NCBI GenBank assembly: GCA_964564325.1 | Contig: CAZMBD010000007.1 | Span: 1 to 34,170 of the forward strand | Direction of reading: 5' to 3' | Length of the DNA stretch: 34,170 bases | Source of the DNA: JAAZMA01 sp964564325 | GTDB taxonomy: Bacteria > Bacillota > Clostridia > Tissierellales > Tepidimicrobiaceae | Shown here: positions 8,054 through 14,370 of the stretch, in pieces | Layout: each line of letters starts with the position of its first letter | Position numbering within the stretch: the first letter of the stretch is position 1 | Position numbers and translations under genes: made by a program | The notes under the pieces: model-generated | Databases searched by the model: none | Seen by the model: the letters and a program-made list of their open reading frames with translations, nothing else | Told to the model about the DNA's origin: nothing

Positions 8054-8521
8054 CTACACCTTCCTATCAAATAGTGAGTTATTCCCTCTAGTTTTTTTAT
8101 TATCTCCATAAGTTGGTGGAGTCTGTATATTGTAAATTAAATTCATATTGAAATCTAGCCATTCCAAATTTTCTTGTATTAGCTCATTGTTTACAAGATT
8201 TCTAGATTGAATATCTTTTAATAAATTTAATAATTCGTCTTTTATTGTATTTAATTCTTCCTTGCCTTCAGGAGTTTTTTCTATTATTTCTGATATAGAA
8301 GTATCTTTCTTTAGTCCCCAACTATAAAGTAATTCTTCTCTTTCTTTTTCTTCTAATGCAATTCTATTTATTAAATCCTCTTCTTGTTTAGTGATTTCTT
8401 CTAATTTTTCTACTTCATTAGCTATAATAATATCGGTTTTTTCATAGGTAATATCCTTTAAACTATGAAGAATATTTAGTTCCTCTTTCAAAATAATTTT
8501 TAATTCTTTATCTAAGGTCAT
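8054..8521 (-). CDS. flgN: FlgN-family flagellar export chaperone
   Basis: This 155-residue, highly charged and mostly helical cytoplasmic protein fits FlgN (YvyG in B. subtilis), the export chaperone that holds FlgK and FlgL before secretion. Visible features are a long amphipathic N-terminal helix (ELKIILKEELNILHSLKDIT), a second coiled segment rich in Glu/Lys, and a C-terminal NLIYNIQ followed by a polar tail. Primary sequence is poorly conserved in this family, so the call rests partly on location: it follows flgM and directly precedes flgK. GAGGTG lies upstream of ATG 8521. Confidence 0.88.
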   Translation of the reverse strand: MTLDKELKIILKEELNILHSLKDITYEKTDIIIANEVEKLEEITKQEEDLINRIALEEKEREELLYSWGLKKDTSISEIIEKTPEGKEELNTIKDELLNLLKDIQSRNLVNNELIQENLEWLDFNMNLIYNIQTPPTYGDNKKTRGNNSLFDRKV

Positions 8522-8533
8522 ATCTACACCTCA

Positions 8534-8734
8534 TTATATTCTCTTGTCGAAATTTACACTCTCATACATCTTATCTACTATTTCTTTGCCTGATATATTG
8601 TAATTTCCAGTCTGTATTTCTTTTTTTAGTTTTTCCACCTTTTCAACTCTTATATCTGGCACTTCTTTTAATTTGTTTAAAGCAAATTGATAATCCATGG
8701 CTCTTTCTGAAAATTTAATTTCGTCTTTTTCAGA
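8534..8734 (-). CDS. flgM: Anti-sigma-28 factor FlgM, C-terminal part (5' end lost in assembly gap)
   Basis: The 66 visible C-terminal residues match FlgM, which binds and inhibits the flagellar sigma factor (SigD/FliA) until the hook-basal body is complete. The pattern KFSERAMDYQFALNKLKEV, then RVEKVEKLKKEIQTGNY and ISGKEIVDKMYES is the conserved sigma-binding C-terminal half. The N-terminal 20-30 residues, usually opening MKI, fall in the run of N. It sits between yvyF and flgN, as in the B. subtilis operon. The gene is probably intact in the organism; the break is an assembly matter. Confidence 0.9.
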   Translation of the reverse strand, partial: SEKDEIKFSERAMDYQFALNKLKEVPDIRVEKVEKLKKEIQTGNYNISGKEIVDKMYESVNFDKRI

Positions 8735-8834
8735 NNNNNNNNNNNNNNNNNNNNNNNNNNNNNNNNNNNNNNNNNNNNNNNNNNNNNNNNNNNNNNNNNN
8801 NNNNNNNNNNNNNNNNNNNNNNNNNNNNNNNNNN
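8735..8834. other. Assembly gap of 100 N
   Basis: Exactly 100 undetermined bases split flgM and yvyF. The round number suggests a scaffold placeholder rather than a measured length. From usual family lengths, about 35-40 codons of yvyF, a short spacer and 20-30 codons of flgM are missing, so the true gap may be nearer 200 bases. Confidence 0.98.
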
Positions 8835-9132
8835 CAGTACATTTTTCACAAAATCGTCCTGTTTTAATAGAGGTTCCACATCTTTCACAGGATAGCAGCA
8901 TATTAGTTTCATCTCCTACTTCCAATCTTCCTTGTTTTAAAAACTCTATTATTTTTTTGGAATCTACTCCTGTTTCACTTTCTACTTCTGAAATATTAGC
9001 TCCAGGATATTCATCTAAATATTCCTTGATTTTTTTAAAATCTTCTTCATCTTCTCGCCTACATTTTATGCATACATTAAAACCATCATAAACATATATT
9101 GAACCACAACGGCTACAATTTCTTACATCCAT
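8835..9132 (-). CDS. yvyF: YvyF/TIGR03826-type flagellar operon protein (3' end lost in assembly gap)
   Basis: The 99 visible residues match the small zinc-ribbon flagellar-operon protein YvyF (TIGR03826). It has an N-terminal CSRCGSIYVYDGFNVCIKC (two CxxC pairs), a helix-turn-helix-like middle (NISEVESETGVDSKKIIEFL) and a second zinc ribbon CERCGTSIKTGRFCEKC just before the gap. The likely start is ATG 9132 with AGGTGG eight bases upstream; a GTG at 9144 is less likely. The protein may act as a flagellar regulator, but its biochemical role is not settled to my knowledge. It lies between comFC and flgM, as in B. subtilis. Confidence 0.88.
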
Positions 9133-9149
9133 ATTATCACCCACCTAAT

Positions 9150-9809
9150 CTATTTTCTCATGCCTGAAGTAAGAGCTAGTCCATAAATGCTTTTTGCTCC
9201 AGATTCTTTTAAAATTTTAGCACATTCTTCCATAGTACTCCCTGTAGTAATAATATCGTCAATTAATAGTATTTCTTTATCTTTAAAATCTTTAATATTA
9301 ATTGCTTTAAAAGAATTTTTTAAATTATTTCTTCTTTCAACTTTATCTAATTTATTTTGATCTATGGTAAATTTAGTTTTTAGCAAATGATTTTTTAATA
9401 AAGGTATGTCTAAATTATTTGCTACAAAAGTAGCCAAAAGTTCTGATTGATTGTAACCCCTTAGAGCTTCTTTTTTCTTGTGAATAGGTACAAATGCTAT
9501 GGCATCTATTTTTTTATCTAATCTAAGTTCTTCTATAGTAAGTAAAAGTATTTCTCCAAAAGCTTTATATAAATAGGGTTCTCTCTCAAATTTAAAACTG
9601 TGAATACTATCTCGTATAAATCTATTATAAAAACAAGAGTAATAAATTTCATCTATATAAGGCGTATCTAAATTTACCTCTTTATTTCTAATTTCAATTA
9701 ATTCCATACAAAAACTACAAATATAATTATGAGGCCCTGATATATTTTCTTTACAAAATAGACAAATATCTTCACTTTTAAATATTAGATTTTTAAAAGA
9801 TTTTAGCAT
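9150..9809 (-). CDS. comFC: ComF-family phosphoribosyltransferase-like protein (ComFC)
   Basis: This 219-residue cytoplasmic protein belongs to the ComF family linked to DNA uptake and competence. The N-terminal zinc ribbon has CLFCKENI...CSFC. The middle holds the family motif VPIHKKKEALRGYNQSELLA, and the C-terminal PRPP-binding loop is EILLIDDIITTGSTMEECA. Length and motif order are normal. The start at 9809 has GAGGG seven bases upstream. It is 10 bases from recD2 and 18 from yvyF, so it appears to be transcribed with both. The helicase comFA and comFB found in B. subtilis are absent; recD2 occupies the position upstream. The substrate of the family is unproven. Confidence 0.93.
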   Translation of the reverse strand: MLKSFKNLIFKSEDICLFCKENISGPHNYICSFCMELIEIRNKEVNLDTPYIDEIYYSCFYNRFIRDSIHSFKFEREPYLYKAFGEILLLTIEELRLDKKIDAIAFVPIHKKKEALRGYNQSELLATFVANNLDIPLLKNHLLKTKFTIDQNKLDKVERRNNLKNSFKAINIKDFKDKEILLIDDIITTGSTMEECAKILKESGAKSIYGLALTSGMRK

Positions 9810-9819
9810 TTTTATCCCT

Positions 9820-12033
9820 CTAAAACATAGTCATTATATTTCTTATTTTATAATCTAAACTAGAATATCTCTTAGTAATTTTATTATTGGCTATCATAGC
9901 CCTTAAATATTTTTCTTCACCTACTAATACTACTAAATTTTTTGCCCTAGTGATTGCTGTATAAAGTAAATTTCGAGTTAAAAGCATTGGAGGTCCCCAA
10001 TATATGGGCATTATTACCACTGGAAATTCTGAGCCTTGAGATTTATGAACTGTAGTAGCATAAGACAATTTTAATTCATCTAATTGATTAAAACTATATT
10101 CTACTTCCTTTTCTTCATCAAAAAGAACTTTCATAGTACTAGTGTCTTCCTGTATATCTAATATAAATCCAAAGTCTCCATTATATACACCTTCACCTTT
10201 TTCAATGACTTCTTCATCTCTTATTATTTCCCATTCTGTAGAATAATTGTTTTTAATCTGCATTACCTTATCCCCTGTACGAAATATTTCATCTCCTATT
10301 TGCTTTTCAGCCTTTCCAAAGGTTTTAGGATTTAATACCTCTTGTAGATGCTTGTTTAACGCATTTATACCTACATCTCCTTTTTTCATTGGGGTTAGTA
10401 CCTGTATATCTTTTAATGGATCTATATTATAAAAGTTTGGCAATCTATCCTTACACAAATCCAATATAATATTTACAATATTTTTAGGATTATTTTCCCT
10501 AATAAAGAAAAAGTCCTTGTCCTTTTCATTTAAATAAGGATATTCCCCTTTATTAATTCTATGGGCATTGACTACTATCATGCTTTCCTCTGCTTGACGA
10601 AATATTTCATCTAATTTTACTACTTTGACTACTTTAGATTCTATTATATCTTTTAATACATTTCCTGCTCCCACTGACGGAAGCTGATCCACATCTCCTA
10701 CTAAAATTAACCTTGTACCTGGGACTAGGGCTTTTAGTAGATTATTCATTAGAATTATATCTATCATAGATGCTTCATCTATTATAAGTAAATCTGTTAT
10801 CAATGGACTTTCTTCGTTTAAGCCAAAGACCATATCTTCTTCCATATATGAGTATTCTAATAATCTATGAATAGTCTTAGCTTCTTTTCCTGTAGTTTCA
10901 GTCATTCTCTTAGCAGCTCTACCAGTTGGTGCTGCTAAATGAACTGTCAAACCTTGATCTTCAAATATTTTTATTATAGCATTTATAATGGTAGTTTTCC
11001 CTGTACCTGGCCCTCCAGTCATTACCATTATTCCATTAGATATGGATTCTTCTATAGCTTCCCTTTGTTTCTTTGCAAAGATGATACCATCTTCCCCTTC
11101 TATGGTAGCTATGGCCTTTTCGATATTTATATCTATTGAATCTAATTCTACTCTAGATAGTTCTACAATTTTCCTAGCTACATTATTTTCTGCTATATGA
11201 TAAGGAGTATAATAAACTATTACTTCCTCATTTTTATTCATTATATGTAAAATCCCCTTAATAGCCAAATCCCTAATGGAACTTTCTATTAAATCTTCAT
11301 TTACATTTAACAGAAAGGAACTTGCCTCTATAAGTTCCTCCTTAGGCACATAGGTATGTCCATTTCCAGCAAATTTATTTATAGTATATCTAATACCTCC
11401 CTCTATTCTATAAGGGGATTCTAAACTAATGCCCATATTTTGTGCAATTTTATCTGCCGTTTTAAAACCTATTCCATAGATATCTTCTGCCAATCTATAG
11501 GGATTTTCAGATATTATATTTATAGTTTCTTTTCCATATTTTTTATAAATTTTAATTCCATAATTAGCACTTATGCCATATTGCTGCAAAAATACCATTA
11601 TATCTCTTAATTCCCCTTGTTCCTCAAAAGCTTCTACTATTTTTTTTAATTTCTTATCTCCAATACCATCTATTTCTTTTAATCTTTCTGGATTAAATTG
11701 AATAATATCTAGGGAATCTAAACCAAATTTCTCCACTATCCTTTTAGCAGTCTTAGGCCCAATATAGGGGATTAGACCAGATGATAAATATTTTTCTATA
11801 CCATTTATACTTGTAGGAACTACAAGTGATATATTGCTAAATTCTAATTGTTCTCCATATATGGGATGATAAACCCAATCTCCTTCCACATTTATGGTCT
11901 CCCCTATGTTTATAAAAGGTGCATAACCTACTACAGTAGCCTTACCATCTGTAGTATCTAAAACTGCTACTGTATATGAATTAACTTCATTTCTAAATAT
12001 AATATCTTCTACTACGCCTTCTAATTTTAACAA
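9820..12033 (-). CDS. recD2: RecD2-type ATP-dependent DNA helicase
   Basis: This 737-residue SF1B 5'-3' DNA helicase is involved in repair and replication-fork processing, without RecBC partners. It has an N-terminal OB-like segment (about 1-70), then helix-hairpin-helix motifs (IPYIGPKTAKRIVEKFG and LKEIDGIGDKKLKKIV) and further HhH (YGIGFKTADKIAQNMG). The helicase core holds Walker A GGPGTGKT near 340-347, Walker B LLIIDEAS near 415-422, motif III LVGDVDQLPSVG and the C-terminal YATTVHKSQGSEFPVV. Length matches the family. The start is TTG at 12033, supported by GAGGAG seven bases before. It heads the recD2-comFC-yvyF-flgM run and has an extended -10 promoter upstream. Confidence 0.95.
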   Translation of the reverse strand: MLKLEGVVEDIIFRNEVNSYTVAVLDTTDGKATVVGYAPFINIGETINVEGDWVYHPIYGEQLEFSNISLVVPTSINGIEKYLSSGLIPYIGPKTAKRIVEKFGLDSLDIIQFNPERLKEIDGIGDKKLKKIVEAFEEQGELRDIMVFLQQYGISANYGIKIYKKYGKETINIISENPYRLAEDIYGIGFKTADKIAQNMGISLESPYRIEGGIRYTINKFAGNGHTYVPKEELIEASSFLLNVNEDLIESSIRDLAIKGILHIMNKNEEVIVYYTPYHIAENNVARKIVELSRVELDSIDINIEKAIATIEGEDGIIFAKKQREAIEESISNGIMVMTGGPGTGKTTIINAIIKIFEDQGLTVHLAAPTGRAAKRMTETTGKEAKTIHRLLEYSYMEEDMVFGLNEESPLITDLLIIDEASMIDIILMNNLLKALVPGTRLILVGDVDQLPSVGAGNVLKDIIESKVVKVVKLDEIFRQAEESMIVVNAHRINKGEYPYLNEKDKDFFFIRENNPKNIVNIILDLCKDRLPNFYNIDPLKDIQVLTPMKKGDVGINALNKHLQEVLNPKTFGKAEKQIGDEIFRTGDKVMQIKNNYSTEWEIIRDEEVIEKGEGVYNGDFGFILDIQEDTSTMKVLFDEEKEVEYSFNQLDELKLSYATTVHKSQGSEFPVVIMPIYWGPPMLLTRNLLYTAITRAKNLVVLVGEEKYLRAMIANNKITKRYSSLDYKIRNIMTMF

Positions 12034-12066
12034 AACAATTCTCCTCTACTCTTTGTACTAATTTTA

Positions 12067-12075
12067 ATTATACCA
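12067..12075 (-). promoter_or_regulatory. Extended -10 promoter for recD2-comFC operon
   Basis: The minus strand reads TGGTATAAT, a perfect extended -10, about 35 bases before the TTG start of recD2 and just after the stop of the ComK-like gene. The -35 is weak. It is the only clear promoter seen for the flagellar run reaching down to flgL, although any promoter in the gap cannot be excluded. Confidence 0.55.
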
Positions 12076-12083
12076 TAAGTGAA

Positions 12084-12659
12084 TTATTTTATGTTTTCTT
12101 TTATTTCCATAATCTCGTGCATAATAAAGGCTATATCCCCCTTGGTAGCTGGCTTATTATATTCAGTATAAAAATCATACTCTCTACAAAAATTACTATT
12201 ATATCTTTCAGTGTATAGCTTTTTAACTATATGTCCATTTTTTATATGTTTATTCACCGTTTCAATGGAGTTTAAGGAATTAATAGTAGTTTTATTCTTA
12301 AAATGGACTATAGTTTTACCATTAGATGCTGAAACCCTTTCAATATAATTTATATTTATATATCCTACGGAACCGTCATTTTTACACAATGGCTTTCTTA
12401 CCTTTAAGGGAATAAATACATTGTCTTCATTAAATGGAATCGGTACTAAATTTGTCATAAATAATAATTCTCCATAGTATTTTCTACTTGCCTTTAAATC
12501 CACTAAAAAATACTGACCTAATTGATTTAATACAGTTCGTATACTTTTTTCTACATTGTAAACACCTCCCTTTATAGTATACAAAGATGTACAATTTCCT
12601 TTCATGTCTATATATACTGGAAGAAATGCCATTAATTCTTCTTGCACTATTTTTTCCAA
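12084..12659 (-). CDS. ComK-like competence transcription factor (tentative)
   Basis: This 191-residue protein resembles ComK, the master regulator of competence in Bacilli, which binds AT-rich K-boxes. The match is by pattern. It has a region with KASRKYYGELLFMTNLVPIP then NVFIPLKVRKPLCKNDGS, comparable with the ComK stretch running from its FFG motif to FLFPT...RPQCGW. This is followed by GYININYIERVSASNGKTIV and a NSLNSIETVNKHIKNG helix. The start is TTG at 12659, with GGAGGGG about five bases upstream; no ATG nearby has a site. Its own SigA-type promoter contains a LexA-like box. It lies just upstream of recD2-comFC, a DNA-uptake-linked context that agrees with the call. A LytTR-type DNA-binding protein is the main alternative. 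Confidence 0.6.
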   Translation of the reverse strand: MEKIVQEELMAFLPVYIDMKGNCTSLYTIKGGVYNVEKSIRTVLNQLGQYFLVDLKASRKYYGELLFMTNLVPIPFNEDNVFIPLKVRKPLCKNDGSVGYININYIERVSASNGKTIVHFKNKTTINSLNSIETVNKHIKNGHIVKKLYTERYNSNFCREYDFYTEYNKPATKGDIAFIMHEIMEIKENIK

Positions 12660-12685
12660 AATACCCCTCCTCTCTCTTAAATTTT

Positions 12686-12714
12686 ATATTACCAGAACAT
12701 ATGTTTTGTGTCAA
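12686..12714 (-). promoter_or_regulatory. SigA-type promoter with LexA-like operator, ComK-like gene
   Basis: On the minus strand a perfect -35 TTGACA (12709-12714) is 17 bases from -10 TAATAT (12686-12691), which has a TGG extension. The spacer contains GAACATATGTTT (12695-12706), which fits the Gram-positive LexA box GAACnnnnGTTC at all but the last base. An operator between -35 and -10 is the classical place for repression. The repressor identity is inferred. Confidence 0.6.
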
Positions 12715-12725
12715 TAGATATAGTT

Positions 12726-12766
12726 AAAAAAAGGTCTTGGTAGAATCATCTACCAAGACCTTTTTT
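12726..12766 (-). terminator. Strong rho-independent terminator after yvrJ
   Basis: A perfect 12-base stem GGTCTTGGTAGA / TCTACCAAGACC (12733-12744 with 12749-12760) has a 4-base loop and flanking A and T runs. It can act in both directions. On the minus strand it ends the YvrJ transcript and separates it from the ComK-like promoter. Confidence 0.9.
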
Positions 12767-12908
12767 ATTTTATACTAGCTATTACTCGAGATAGCTCATT
12801 TATGCTTTCCGTAAGCTGATTTAATTTTTCTTCTATTCTAACCAATAGATAAATGGATACAACTATGGGAAAACCAAAATTAGCTATTTGAGTAAGGATT
12901 TCTTCCAT
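12765..12908 (-). CDS. yvrJ: YvrJ-family small membrane protein
   Basis: This is a 47-residue protein with one hydrophobic segment (about residues 10-22, NFGFPIVVSIYLL) followed by an amphipathic charged helix (RIEEKLNQLTESINEL). The opening MEEILTQIANFGFPI and this layout match the YvrJ family, which resembles BhlA/UviB holin-like peptides in architecture. Its function is unknown; membrane insertion is predicted, and holin-like action is only inference. GGTGGTG lies five bases before ATG 12908. It lies after DUF2922, DUF1659 and a sigma factor on the same strand, with a hairpin and a repeat between DUF2922 and this gene. The gene ends exactly where its terminator begins. Confidence 0.85.
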   Translation of the reverse strand: MEEILTQIANFGFPIVVSIYLLVRIEEKLNQLTESINELSRVIASIK

Positions 12909-12924
12909 TTTTTCACCACCTTTT

Positions 12925-12971
12925 CGACAACGTGCGACACGTGCGACAACGGGGACGGTTCTCTTTGTCTC
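12925..12971. repeat. GGGGACGGTTCT-type repeat with GTGCGACA copies
   Basis: The stretch holds a doubled GTGCGACA motif (12925-12950) and then GGGGACGGTTCTCTTTGTCT (12951-12970). The latter type of sequence is widespread between genes in Clostridia and is often linked with REP/RAYT-type transposases. It lies between DUF2922 and yvrJ. An inverted fragment, AAGAACCGTCCCTTG, lies at 31281-31295. Confidence 0.6.
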
Positions 12972-13015
12972 ATATAATTTTTACAATCTTTAGCAATGTA
13001 CCATTAACACCATGG

Positions 13016-13043
13016 AAAAGGGTGGACTTGCCACCCTTTTTTT
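13016..13043. terminator. Bidirectional hairpin after DUF2922
   Basis: The stem AAAAGGGTGG / CCACCCTTTT (13016-13025 with 13031-13040) has a 5-base loop. The T-run is longer on the plus strand; on the minus strand four U follow, so read-through from DUF2922 to yvrJ is possible. Confidence 0.65.
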
Positions 13044-13260
13044 ATATTTCTAATTCTTCTACTGTTGTGGTTATTAGCTTTGCTCCTACTGCTTCTACTA
13101 TATCTCCTGCATTTGTGGCAAAAATATTTCTAGTAATTACTTCTTCCATAGCTGTTTTTACTTCCGTTTCTGTTAGATCTTCCCTTGGTTCCTCAAGAGA
13201 AAGTCCAAACTTTTTGCCTTCTATATCTTTAAATTCCATTTCCAATTTAGTTTTAATCAC
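13042..13260 (-). CDS. DUF2922 family protein
   Basis: This is a 72-residue protein recognised as DUF2922, a small soluble family of unknown function. Visible features are the opening KTKLEMEFKDIEGKKFGLSL, a helix TETEVKTAMEEVITRNIF and the close GAKLITTTVEELEI. It has no membrane segment or catalytic motif. The start is GTG at 13260 with GGAGG seven bases upstream. It lies 31 bases after DUF1659, with which it usually co-occurs together with YvrJ, and 300 bases after the sigma-factor gene; the three are probably one transcript. Its product probably acts with DUF1659, but no evidence here says how. Confidence 0.85.
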   Translation of the reverse strand: MIKTKLEMEFKDIEGKKFGLSLEEPREDLTETEVKTAMEEVITRNIFATNAGDIVEAVGAKLITTTVEELEI

Positions 13261-13291
13261 CTAATCACCTCCTTAAAAATATTTATTTCAT

Positions 13292-13513
13292 CTAACCTTC
13301 CTTTAGATGAATTTCTTCTAATCTCTTTACCTTAGATACTGGTAAAGTTTGAAGATTTGCTAAAGATGTTGCTACCTGATATAAATCTTCGTTTTCTACT
13401 CCTCCTTTTACTTTGGAGAAAACTTTAGATTTAATAATTGGTTTGTCTCCTTTCATTCCTGCTTCCAATTCTAGCTTCAATCTTACATTCTCCTTAACAG
13501 CTGTAATTGCCAT
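13292..13513 (-). CDS. DUF1659 family protein
   Basis: This is a 73-residue protein recognised as DUF1659. It opens with MAITAVKENVRLKLELEAG and contains KSKVFSKVKGGVENEDLYQV and ATSLANLQTLPVSKVKRLE. It is soluble and has no known enzymatic motif; its function is unknown. The start at 13513 has a perfect GGAGGTGAT site. It lies between the sigma gene (48-base spacer) and DUF2922 (31-base spacer). The pairing of DUF1659 with DUF2922 recurs in many Firmicutes, which suggests a joint role. Confidence 0.87.
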   Translation of the reverse strand: MAITAVKENVRLKLELEAGMKGDKPIIKSKVFSKVKGGVENEDLYQVATSLANLQTLPVSKVKRLEEIHLKEG

Positions 13514-13561
13514 TTTATCACCTCCTTCTATAACTTATATAGAAAAAGGTCGATTATTTTA

Positions 13562-14116
13562 CTATTGTTTTTTTAAATTATTTATAGCATTTGTTTTCGT
13601 ATTGACTACAGTTCTATAGGATATATTTAGTTTCTCTGCTATTTCTCCTATGGATAGCTGATTTATATAAAATTCTATTATTATTTGTTTTTGTCTTTTA
13701 GTTAAGGAATTTATGGATTTTCTTAAATCTTCTTGTAATTCTAATTGTAATAAATTATCCAATGGATCTACTTCCTGACCTTCTATTGTATCTAAAATTT
13801 CTAGTTCTCCATCTCCTATAGGCTCATTCAGAGAATAGTGATTTTCTTTTTCCCTGTGTTTATTTAAATAATGATATTTTAATTTTAGTTTGATATAACC
13901 TAAAAAGTGAGATCCTTTAGTCTCATCAAATTCTTCTATTCCCTCTAAAATCATTTCATAGCCTTCTTGAACTAAATCATCATATTCTTCTATTTTGTTA
14001 TAATATCTCCTTATAGATGCCATAATTAACGGTTTAAGCTTAAATACTAACTCTTCCTTAGCCCTTATATCTCCCCTTTTGCTTAATTCTAATAAACTAT
14101 TTACTTCTGAATACAT
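13562..14116 (-). CDS. Sigma-70 family alternative RNA polymerase sigma factor
   Basis: This 184-residue sigma factor has region 2 and region 4 only. Region 2 (about 20-85) includes EEYDDLVQEGYEMILEGIEE and then DETKGSHFLGYIKLKLKYHY. A linker follows with an acidic ILDTIEGQEVDPLDN stretch. Region 4 (about 125-184) includes SINSLTKRQKQIIIEFYINQ and a helix-turn-helix SIGEIAEKLNISYRTVVNTK. Its size and layout fit ECF-like or UviA/YvrI-type sigma factors; I cannot assign the subgroup. GGAGGG precedes ATG 14116. The gene is first in a run with DUF1659, DUF2922 and yvrJ. Its upstream region holds a LexA-like box (14272-14285) and two dyads, suggesting damage-inducible control. Confidence 0.88.
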   Translation of the reverse strand: MYSEVNSLLELSKRGDIRAKEELVFKLKPLIMASIRRYYNKIEEYDDLVQEGYEMILEGIEEFDETKGSHFLGYIKLKLKYHYLNKHREKENHYSLNEPIGDGELEILDTIEGQEVDPLDNLLQLELQEDLRKSINSLTKRQKQIIIEFYINQLSIGEIAEKLNISYRTVVNTKTNAINNLKKQ

Positions 14117-14133
14117 AAATTTCCCTCCATAAA

Positions 14134-14163
14134 GAAGGCTGCCTTCCGTATTACCTAGGTAAT
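14134..14163 (-). promoter_or_regulatory. Two dyads in the leader of the sigma-factor gene
   Basis: ATTACCTAGGTAAT (14150-14163) is a perfect 14-base palindrome and GAAGGCTGCCTTC (14134-14146) is a 13-base inverted repeat directly before the ribosome binding site. They could be a protein operator and a translation-blocking hairpin. No known binding protein is assigned. Confidence 0.4.
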
Positions 14164-14271
14164 TTTATATTAAATTAATATTTAGGAAAATAAAAAAGGG
14201 GAATTTGGCTAATTCTAAATATGTATTGGTATTATTCGGATTTCTAAAGAGGGAATATTCCATTACAATCT

Positions 14272-14285
14272 TGAACGTATGTTCG
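14272..14285 (-). promoter_or_regulatory. lexA box: LexA/SOS box upstream of sigma-factor cassette
   Basis: The minus strand reads CGAACATACGTTCA, which fits the Gram-positive LexA consensus CGAACRNRYGTTYC at 13 of 14 positions and contains the perfect dyad GAACATACGTTC. A TATAAT lies about 12 bases further upstream, so the box would cover the start of transcription. The nearest gene in this direction is the sigma factor 156 bases away. Confidence 0.7.
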
Positions 14286-14313
14286 CATTCCTGCTATTAT
14301 AAAATTTAAAATT

Positions 14314-14352
14314 AAAAAAATGAGCTAAGGGATTTCCCCTAACTCATTTTTA
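14314..14352 (-). terminator. Terminator after metK
   Basis: The stem AAAATGAG / CTCATTTT (14317-14324 with 14343-14350) is extended inward by two short helices with mismatches (TAAGGG against CCCCTAA-type sequence). The flanking A and T runs allow action on both strands. It lies 20 bases past the metK stop. Confidence 0.7.
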
Positions 14353-14370
14353 GACTTTTTGTAAATCCTA

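Noticed and set aside
8730..8912. Reading frames passing through the run of N
   Set aside because: They include undetermined bases and merge flgM with yvyF sequence, so they are artefacts.
12484..12714. Second minus-strand reading frame overlapping the start of the ComK-like gene
   Set aside because: It runs through the promoter and ribosome binding site of that gene and its product looks like out-of-frame sequence.
12932..13264. Open reading frame of 110 codons on the plus strand
   Set aside because: It is antisense to DUF2922, begins in repeat DNA and has no ribosome binding site or recognisable family.
13514..13561. A promoter for the cassette's own sigma factor before DUF1659 (CTTTTT-like element)
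   Set aside because: The spacer is short and AT-rich, and without the recognition sequence of this sigma group the match is not meaningful.
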